From contig NC_064552.1 in assembly GCF_023856365.1 (NCBI RefSeq), positions 2,334,811 through 2,398,810 on the forward strand: a stretch of DNA of 64,000 nucleotides, read 5' to 3'. The notes beneath the pieces are model-generated. The model ran no database searches and was not told the DNA's origin. It saw nothing but the letters and a program-made list of their open reading frames with translations. Below are positions 56,560 to 64,000 of this stretch, one piece after another. Positions within the stretch are counted from its first letter, which is position 1; each line of letters opens with the position of its first letter. The DNA is from Brienomyrus brachyistius. Lineage: Eukaryota; Chordata; Actinopteri; Osteoglossiformes; Mormyridae. The translations under genes and the position numbers were made by a program.

Positions 56560-56716
56560 ATGAACTTAGTCAGGGGTGCTGCCCGGGAGGCCAAGGTGGA
56601 CAAGCTCACTGAGGGATTCTCCAAGGTCAAGGGAGGCGTCGTGGATGCTGCAGAGAAGACCAAGGCAGGAGTGGAGGAGGCGGGCTCCAAGATCAAAGAG
56701 GGGGTCCTCTATGTAG
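56560..56716 (+). CDS. sncg: SNCG copy 2 exon 1 with upstream-shifted start
   Basis: The ATG at 56560 is 36 bases before the position of the copy 1 start, which here is GTG. It encodes [12 protein letters not shown] before the synuclein repeat region. Donor g|gtaagg as in copy 1. Confidence 0.82.
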
Positions 56717-59700
56717 GTAAGGATCTGTCAACGGAATGGGGGGGATCGAGAGGTGAAAGAATGGCACTGGTGTCAGTCAGGAGCGCAGGACAGTAATGTG
56801 GTCACTTCAACAATAATCTTTCCATCAGGAAAACAGCCCCCTCACCCCCACTCCCTTGAGTAGACACCTTCGCGTCTTACTGGGTCTTTATGTGGGTCTC
56901 TTGCAAGTGAGAGAAGTAGGACTGGGGAAGAAGGAAGCAGAACAGTAAGGGGCAGCTACATTATGAGGCTGTATTCTCCCTCGTGGAGACAGGGTGCGTC
57001 CTGCCTGCATCCCCTTCCAATCCTTCTGCTCCGAGTCCTCTTCCGCAGCTCCCATGGAAATGTAGGGAGAGATATAACCCTACAGAAACACAGGCATGCA
57101 CATTCCAGTGTCCAGCTGGTTCTCGGTGTATCCCAACACTGGAACAGATTTAGCAGAACGCTACTGTGCAGTTGGTGCAAAAAATCATAACTTGGGGCTA
57201 AATTATCTCTGTCTTGTTAAGTCAAAGGTAATTATCTGGCCTTTGTCTTAACGACTTGCTGGTGTTTCTGTAGGCGTATTAACAGGCAGACACCACAAAC
57301 GTGCACTCAGATGTCATATCAGGCCAGTGATGATTCTTTGCCATGTAATGGTGAATGAGGCCAGCAGCAGGAATATGAGATAATGATATAATTACAGTGC
57401 CGGAGCTGGCAGGTGTGGCATGATCATTATGGGCCTGTTAGTTACTGCAGACAGACTTGGGTGTTTCCTTTAGTGCTGATGGCCTGGGGCAGAAAAGGAG
57501 GCCCGTGTTGCCCAGGCCGAGGTGGGGGTCCACCTCCCATTCAGTGGGACGTCACAAATCCAGTGATGGAATGATGTAGAATTGTTGTCTAACATTACAG
57601 AAAACAGACTGTTTTAAACCATTGAAACGTAAGTAAAATGACAGTAAATCTGTAAATTTAATTTTAGAAATCTGCCGTTCTCTCCCACGGCTTCAAAGCT
57701 ATTTGTATCCCACTGATTTTTTGCAGATGGAAAAAATTCAGAAATCTCTCCCGAAACCTGCCTCCCTCACTCCCAGTCAGCTTGCATTGATACATGGATT
57801 CACAGATAACTAGCTAGTCAATGTCAGCTGACCTTTCCATCACTTAACGAAAGACCCGGCTCAAATATTCATGCTTATTGCTGCATGGTGCTGAGGCAAC
57901 ACCCCACACACTCCTGGTAATCTCCAAGGTTTTATGGCGCTTTCTGCATTTCTGACTGGCACAGTGCACATTGTGGTATGGAATGATGTTACTTCCCAGA
58001 GTCTTTAGTTACAGGACCTGACCTGTGTGCCATTTAAGACTCTGGCCTTTGACTCAGTCAAGAAGTCATCTTTTCTAGAGAAAGTTCAACCCACCCCCCA
58101 CCCCCCCCCCCCACTTAGTGCTATACCAAGAAGCTAGAACTTATGCCTTTTCTGTTTTTACTCTGTTGTAGGATCGAAGACAAAGGAAGGAGTGGTATCA
58201 AGTGTGAATTCATGTAAGCACATCCATCACAATGTATTAAATGATGTACTAGACTATTATTAAGGTACTTCAACACAACTGTAAATACGGCAACTAATAA
58301 ACATCACTAAGTAAATAAACTAATGCAGCTTGAATGAACTGTCAAAATGAAGACTCGCCTTCCCTTCGCAGTGACTAACTGGGCCACCGAGCAAGCTGGC
58401 ATAGTGGGAGACACGGTGGTTGAAGGAGCCGATGACATCTCCCAGCAAACAATGACGGAAGTAGAGAACATGGTGGCATCGACTGGCCTGGTTAACCCGG
58501 TGAGATCTGAACCCGCACCCTCCAGTTTAGCTGTTGTACCGCTAGGTGGCTACTGCACCTCATATAAGAGGATATCTCAGCCGTTGGTCGGTGCCAGTGG
58601 CAGACCGTGACGGCCCTCTAGTGGCCATGGAACTGTGTCCGGGAAAAGCGTTTCGGCCCTCCACCGTGGTCCCGCGATAAAATTTGCCCAGTTAGGGGGT
58701 TTGGGGGAGTGGCATCCCCTGATAAATACAATAGGCTGAGCTTCCAATGAGCGACCTGTCACAAGTGTAAAATAGTACTGAAAGAAGGGCTATACAAAAC
58801 ACTAACAGAATGACCACCGAGGACCCAAGCATTAAGAAAGATAGTGATTTTCACACACTGGTGGAATCATCCGGTGATAACTTATTGGCCACAGAAGGGA
58901 AATGGTCGAATAGAAGCAATGCCTTGGTCTGGATGACGTCGGACAAGCGATTCAGAAACGACTTTAGACTCTGCTAGTACCTTCACATTCCCATACCTCC
59001 ATTAACGTTTATAAACACCTCGTAAATACCCGTTAATCGTTCGGACAGTGTCGCTGGGGGGCAGCAAATCGTTTGGGAACCCCACTGACAGTCTTTTTAC
59101 TGCGCTCACCAGCCGAGTCACGGTGAAGCTCCTCCTCAGAATGTGGGGCCACGGCGCGAGCCGGCTAGTTTCACCTCAGTCTCGCGTAAGGTAAGCGAAA
59201 TGGACGGTAAGTCTGCGCATGTCAGAAGCTCCCGCCCGTGTGCGCCGCGGTGACCCAGCGCCGCCTGCATTGCAGTTAGACTGCAGTCCGTCACCAGCCG
59301 CTAAGCGTTGCGAAATCCAGCAAAAATCTCCAGCCCAAGGTGTGCTTAAAATCTGGCCAACGGAAACTGAAACCAGCCCAATATTTTAAACACCATTATA
59401 CTGCATCTCAAAGAAATAAACCAGTATTTTGCATGCTGATCACATTCAAATGTACAACGTTTTAAAACCACTATGAAACACAATGACGTCACATAGACGC
59501 ACGCACTCTCTTTTCCCAGGACTGCCAACTTCGGTCGGTTGGCTGGAATGAAATGTTAATTTTGAGATTGTACACACATTTGCATGTATGTAACGGTTTT
59601 ATTACCATGCAAATAGTCTGTAGGTTTTGCAAACTACCCCAACGCTTATGATAGAGCTAATTTTAGACGTATAATGGAATCATTTCGATTTATGTGGAGT

Positions 59701-62571
59701 CTAAATCATGAGTGCCACGTCAGATGCGTGAGAGATGGCTGCCCTGCTTTCCGAGTGCGTCTGTCTCTGACTTTGGGTAGCTGGCGATTCAGTATTACTC
59801 AGCATTAGGAGTCATTTGCATTAATAATCATACATTTCTTTTCCCCCTTACAGTCTGCTGCAACTAAATTTTCAAAATAGCCCAACTGGGCAGGGACACC
59901 GCGGACCTGGCAGCTATGCACCCGTTGCACTTTCCTTTTTCTTTTCTATGCAATCTTTCCTAAACCACTTCCCCTTTTTCCTTTCATCACTTCGGCTTTC
60001 TCCCGCATCTTCAAACCGGTCCAGCTTGTCGCCAGGTGGCGGAGTTTTACCGTTTATACGACGACGGGATATTTACGGCGATTTGCACAAGATACTGTTC
60101 TAATTAGGTTTAATGAAGTAGGGGCATGTAATAGAAGATTTTTATAGGTGACAATATCTACGCAAGTATGCATTGGCATATATATGTATTATTACATAGT
60201 TCCCATACGTTCTGGAAAAAGAGTTTTTCTCTTTTCCAACTAATCGACTCAAAGGAATAAACATACTTATTACTAGCCTTGTAGTTACTAAGTAGTTACT
60301 GTAGTCGCTGCTGCTTGCTGGTGCTGTAAGAGCACTAGAGCTGCCCTGAGTTGGAGAACCAAACGAGGTTCAGCTTTCTGCATGTTAGCGTGACACACGG
60401 CAACATGCACCTGACTGTTCTGGCGGAACCTACCGCTGCTAACGCTAACACCGCCTGTCTCTATGTCTGCAGAGTGACTTTTCTCAGGGAGAGGGCGCTG
60501 TAGAGCCCCCTGCTGTTGAGGAGGTAAGTAAGAGTGAGCGGACAGCCGCAGAAGCAGCTTAGCCCTGATCGAGGTCTAATGTAAAATGAATGTTTAATGT
60601 AAAAATCCATAAATCATTATATCTGTATGCAACAAAACTGGAGTATGTATGGTACATGAGGAAACCTGCAGATCTCTCAATAAACCGGTAAAATAACACC
60701 TCTGTTAATGTTATTGCAATTGGTAATACTGTTGGTCTCTTTGCCTGCAGGGTAACTTTTCCCCAGAAGAGGGCGCCGTAGAGCAGAGGGGTGATGAGGT
60801 ACTGTCCTCTGCACTGTCTTCCCTTTTATTGCACTGCAGTTTGTCTCCTATTGCACCGTTTTCTTGTCCTTTTGTCCCCTCTGGGCACCTGTCCCCGCCC
60901 CTGCAGCTGTGGAACAGCAATTTCACTGTATTCCTCAGAAGTCCAGTGACAGTAACATGATTCTCTTTTATCTAGTAGCACATTTTGCTAGTATATAGTG
61001 AAACATTTTTATTGTTTACTGCGAAACACCACTGAGACTATATGTGACTTCTGTCTGACAGCACAGACTTGAAATTACTTTGAAATTTCTGCATGTGATC
61101 AGCAAAATATAATTTAGCTATGCAACAAATGTAACTTATGTGTGACATATGAGGAAATTTACAAATCGTGCAGCAAACCCACCGCTGCAAATGCTAATAC
61201 TATTGCTAACACTGCCTGTCTCTTTGCCTGCAGGGTGACTTTTCTCAGGGAGAGGGCGCTGTAGAGCAGGGGGGTGATGAGGTAAGTAGGAGGGAGCGGA
61301 CTGCAGCAGAAGCAGCTTAGCTCTGATCACGGATCAAAACCATGCAGAAATGATTGCGCTTCATGCAACAGCAGGCTTTGCAGTGGATTCCCAACCAGGA
61401 CAATGAAACACTTTCCTTGTTGATTGCGAAACCACCTTGAGACCTTGGACCTCTATCCAACAATAAAGATTTGAGATTATTAGACGTTTCTGGTTCTGTT
61501 TAGCTGTTTAATTTTACACTGTCAAAGATCTTTATTGTCATTTTCAGCTGTATCATACATGGTTCATATTTTGAGATGAAATGATGATCTGATCGTTCAT
61601 TGTGCAAAAAAAGTGACAAATAGAATATAAATATCAATATGAAAGACATTAACAATCTGACTATTTAAAAATGACATACTGAGACATAGATGTAAGACTT
61701 CAAAACATATAAACCTCAGACTTATTAGAGACGCACAAATGACAATTGTATTGTTGCTAAATAATGTTTAAAAGTAGCTCATTTATTATTCATTTTTACA
61801 GCTTCTTCCATTTCATACACATTCTCTAATATTTGACAGTGCTGACTTATCATCCCTATTGTGTATGAAACATGAGGAAAATCTACAAATCTCTACAAAC
61901 CTTAAAAAAACCTACTGTGATGTTAACACTGGTCGTGACACTTCCTGTCTCTGCCTGCAGGGTGGAGAGGGCGCCATAGAGCAGGGGGGCGATGAGGTAA
62001 GCAGGGGGAGCAAAGTGGGGGAGGGGGAAATCTTCTCACTGGTCATCGCAAAACCCCTTCGAGACCTCGGAGAGCTGACAGCACAGATTTGCGATCACTT
62101 CAGAAATGTCTGTCCAGCTTATAGGCACTGTGTATATATTTACTGTAAAATATAACGCTAATGCTAACACTCACTTTGCCTACAGGGTGACATTTCTCAA
62201 GGAGACGGCGCCGCAGAGCCGGGGAGCGATGAGGTACGTGGGAAGGCGTGGACAGCAGCGGCTAACTTCTGATGGAACCATGCAGAAATGATTCTCTCCA
62301 ATCCAGTAGCACATGCTGCCATTCATTCACAAACTGGGACGAGGCACTTTCATTGTTAACTGCAAAAACCATCGAGACCTTGCAACTCTGACAGCACAGA
62401 TTACAGTTCACTTTGATATTTCTGGTTCTGTTCAGACATATTATATATATTTTGCCGTGAAATATGTTACTATATTTTAATGTAGCAAAAGTAGCGTGTT
62501 TGAAACATTATAAATTATAAATGTTGCACTGAAAAAATCTCTCTATCTCTCCCCCTCCATTCTCCCAGTGA
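56560..62571 (+). CDS. sncg: Gamma-synuclein copy 2 with expanded acidic tail (9 coding exons, 186 aa predicted)
   Basis: This is a tandem paralogue of copy 1. Exons: 56560-56716, 58172-58213, 58372-58499, then five acidic modules at 60473-60523, 60751-60798, 61234-61281, 61961-61996 and 62186-62233, and the stop exon at 62569. The N-terminus is [20 protein letters not shown], where codon 13 (GTG at 56596) stands where copy 1 has its ATG. KTKAGV, KIKEGV and KTKEGV repeats follow. Exon 3 reads [20 protein letters not shown]...[10 protein letters not shown]. The modules are variants of [16 protein letters not shown] and add about 23 net negative charges over 77 residues. All are phase 0 with AG/GT borders; exon 4b has a weak donor (gtactg). 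The frame then stops at TGA, the first codon of the last exon. Family tails are normally much shorter. Whether all modules are used together is not known. Confidence 0.82.
56717..58171 (+). other. sncg: SNCG copy 2 intron 1
   Basis: From 57219 to the acceptor it is nearly identical to copy 1 (44716-45662), with about a dozen base changes plus a changed C tract. Earlier parts (56960-57140) are moderately similar to 44098-44330. Confidence 0.7.
58172..58213 (+). CDS. sncg: SNCG copy 2 exon 2 (42 nt)
   Basis: It encodes [14 protein letters not shown], the same peptide as copy 1. The last base is t, so the junction codon with exon 3 is TTG (Leu) instead of ATG. Confidence 0.9.
58372..58499 (+). 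CDS. sncg: SNCG copy 2 exon 3
   Basis: It encodes [20 protein letters not shown] then [20 protein letters not shown] and NP. By eye about 79% of bases match copy 1 exon 3. Donor gtgaga. Confidence 0.9.
58500..60472 (+). other. sncg: SNCG copy 2 intron 3
   Basis: It is shorter than in copy 1 and lacks the large palindrome and the 32-bp minisatellite. A CpG-rich stretch lies at 59095-59310. CTCF-like cores lie at 58539-58553 and 60030-60044. The last 165 bases match copy 1 before exon 4. Confidence 0.6.
59095..59310. promoter_or_regulatory. CpG-rich segment in SNCG copy 2 intron 3
   Basis: CpG density is high (gccacggcgcgagccggc, gtctcgcg, gtgcgccgcggtgacccagcgccgcc) in an AT-rich intron, with a possible donor (cgtaag|gtaagc). 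It could be an internal promoter or an inserted element. There is no reading frame support. Confidence 0.35.
60473..60523 (+). CDS. sncg: SNCG copy 2 acidic module exon 4a (51 nt)
   Basis: It encodes [17 protein letters not shown], the only module with a different ending (PPAVEE for QGGDE). Acceptor tgtctgcag, donor gtaagt. Confidence 0.85.
60751..60798 (+). CDS. sncg: SNCG copy 2 acidic module exon 4b (48 nt)
   Basis: It encodes [16 protein letters not shown]. Acceptor tgcctgcag is strong; donor gag|gtactg lacks the usual purine-rich +3 to +6, so this exon may be skipped often. Confidence 0.72.
61234..61281 (+). CDS. sncg: SNCG copy 2 acidic module exon 4c (48 nt)
   Basis: It encodes [16 protein letters not shown], the consensus of the set. 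Acceptor tgcctgcag, donor gtaagt. Confidence 0.85.
61961..61996 (+). CDS. sncg: SNCG copy 2 acidic module exon 4d (36 nt)
   Basis: It encodes [12 protein letters not shown], a module missing four codons (DFSQ) by an in-frame 12-bp loss. Acceptor tgcctgcag, donor gtaagc. Confidence 0.82.
62186..62233 (+). CDS. sncg: SNCG copy 2 acidic module exon 4e (48 nt)
   Basis: It encodes [16 protein letters not shown]. Acceptor tgcctacag, donor gtacgt. Confidence 0.82.
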
Positions 62572-63395
62572 TGGTAATCCTATGGCTGAGGACAAGCAAC
62601 ACCCAGCCCCATCTCTCAGCACCACTGTCCACCACTGAGACACAAACTTTTACCAACATTTTTTTTGTGACCGAGAATCAGAGAGACCATCCCAGCCCCG
62701 TAGACCCGTAACCCTGCCCACTCCCTCATCCAGTGTTAGTATCTTACGTATCGTGTTGTCGTCGCTCACACACTTTGACCCCGTCGCCTTGGCAGCGGTC
62801 TCCTCACACGTACGCACGCACAAACAAACACAAACAAGCGCCCCACAGTCCATCTCCTGTCTTAGACTGGGGGCCTAAATGCTACATTCCAGTCCGCAGT
62901 AGAGAGAACTGGGCGGTTCCTATACATCCAGTGGGGCCCCTTCTATTCTTCATCTTGGACGTGTACCGTTGTGCTGGACATCTTCCTGCTTATCTTATTA
63001 GCATTAGTGTGACATTCCCTGTGCATTTGTGCATATAATTCATACTCATTAGCCTCAGATAAGGTTAGTAGGTTGAGGCCCAGCTGTCTGGATTGTTTTT
63101 TTGGAACCAAAAGAAAACAAAGAGCATTATGCAACATCACATGTGTGGTGTTGGGAGTAAGATTTACCATTTGGGGGGGTAATTATGCCTCAGCAGTTCG
63201 ATCCTTCACCCCACCGCCCACCATCTATGTTCCGTCATAAGGGACACACGCATGCGGCACCCCACGGCCATGGAGAACACGCTAAACCTCACGCACAGCA
63301 ACACGCCCACACTCACACACCCGCCGTGTGTACATCGGCATCCAGGCTGATTTTATAAACAATACCAGTTAATTAAAGATCATTTTCTTGAAACC
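62569..63395 (+). other. sncg: SNCG copy 2 last exon (stop, then 3'UTR)
   Basis: The acceptor is ttctcccag and the first codon is TGA. Bases 62579-63091 are nearly identical to 52211-52715 of copy 1. Then 87 bases (63092-63178) replace the 447 copy-1-specific bases, and similarity resumes. ATTAAA at 63372 matches copy 1. Confidence 0.7.
63372..63377 (+). terminator. sncg: Poly(A) signal ATTAAA, SNCG copy 2
   Basis: It sits in the same conserved context as copy 1 (accagttaattaaagat). Confidence 0.5.
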
Positions 63396-64000
63396 CAGAA
63401 CCAGTGTCTTGTCTTTTATTTCTCTGCATTCCAACAAAATTATGACGCTTCATTTTTTATTTCATTAGATTATATTAACGTGCACATTCATTTAATTAGC
63501 GATGTCATATCCAAGTAAGGAAGACTTGCTTCGATTTGTTATTTTATTAGATGTCTTCTTACATGAGAAAACCAGAAACTGTTTTACTGTGGTAACAAAA
63601 GTTCAAACACATGCCCAAAAATGGGCATATCCAAGTAAGGCAGACTTGGGGTCAGAGAGCAGGAGCAGCCAGCATCCCTGGAGAAGCTGAGGCCTAGCAC
63701 CTCACTCAAGAGCTGAACAGAGACACCATTACTGAGAGTCAGGGGATTCAAACCTCTGACCTTCCACAAGGGACACAGATTCCTCACCTGCTCAGTGACG
63801 AAAATGAAAAACATTGTATTCAGGACAAAATGACAGGAGTCGGAGACCTTGTTTAATTGAGCATCTCGGGATACTCAGGTGACTCATGTTCATGCTTGAA
63901 CAACTGAGCTTTATTTTGCCATTTCTTTAAGTACAGATACATTGGAATGGGGTTTCTTGCATATCACATCTTGCTCTCGGTTTCGGTTATGGCTGCACTC
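63396..64000. other. Downstream part of the duplicated synuclein unit
   Basis: It aligns by eye with 53400-53870, with about 100 extra bases near 63470-63535 that contain a partial repeat of 'atatccaagtaagg...gac'. The shared SINE-like segment is at 63655-63800. The duplication is still recognisable at the window edge. Confidence 0.6.

Noticed and set aside
56596..56598. GTG at the ancestral start position of synuclein copy 2 as a start codon
   Set aside because: GTG starts are very rare in animals, and an in-frame ATG lies 36 bases upstream in the same open frame.

Overview
This is animal nuclear DNA, almost certainly from a teleost or other ray-finned fish. Genes are split by GT-AG introns, and the spaces between exons are full of microsatellites, G/C homopolymers, tRNA-derived SINEs and small inverted-repeat DNA transposons of fish type. 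Three recognisable genes, all on the + strand, lie in the same order as on human chromosome 10q23: LDB3, BMPR1A and SNCG, with SNCG present twice. The species cannot be named from the sequence.

Layout. (1) 166-1052: last three coding exons of a short LDB3/ZASP/Cypher isoform, with a poly(A) signal at 1418. (2) 1425-4600: spacer holding a Tigger/pogo-like non-autonomous element, a tRNA-SINE and other repeat pieces. (3) About 4620-35130: BMPR1A. A CpG-rich probable non-coding first exon ends at 4952. After a 17-kb repeat-laden intron come eleven coding exons (22165-32992) that join in frame to a complete 531-residue type I BMP receptor, followed by a roughly 2-kb 3'UTR. (4) 35136-41900: spacer with minisatellites. 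MMRN2, which lies here in mammals, was not found. (5) About 41970-53380: gamma-synuclein copy 1, five coding exons, 115 residues. (6) About 56490-63395: gamma-synuclein copy 2, nine coding exons, 186 residues predicted.

The most unusual content is the synuclein pair. Copy 2 carries a tandem array of five small in-frame exons (60473-62233) encoding variants of one acidic module, where copy 1 has a single such exon. All five are multiples of three and phase 0, so any subset can be spliced in; the C-terminal acidic tail, the part of synucleins that tunes solubility and partner binding, could vary in length. Copy 2 has also lost the ancestral ATG (now GTG) and reads from an ATG 12 codons upstream. 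The two genes are a patchwork: about 1 kb of intron 1 including exon 2, the region before exon 4, and about 500 bp of 3'UTR are roughly 99% alike, while coding exons 1 and 3 are only about 80%. This suggests gene conversion over an older duplication. Copy 1 intron 3 also holds an imperfect inverted repeat of about 1.45 kb with arms of about 0.7 kb.

Functionally the genes are independent neighbours: a sarcomeric Z-disc adaptor, a BMP receptor kinase, and neuronal-type synucleins. All coordinates, translations and identity estimates were read by eye; no alignment or database search was run.
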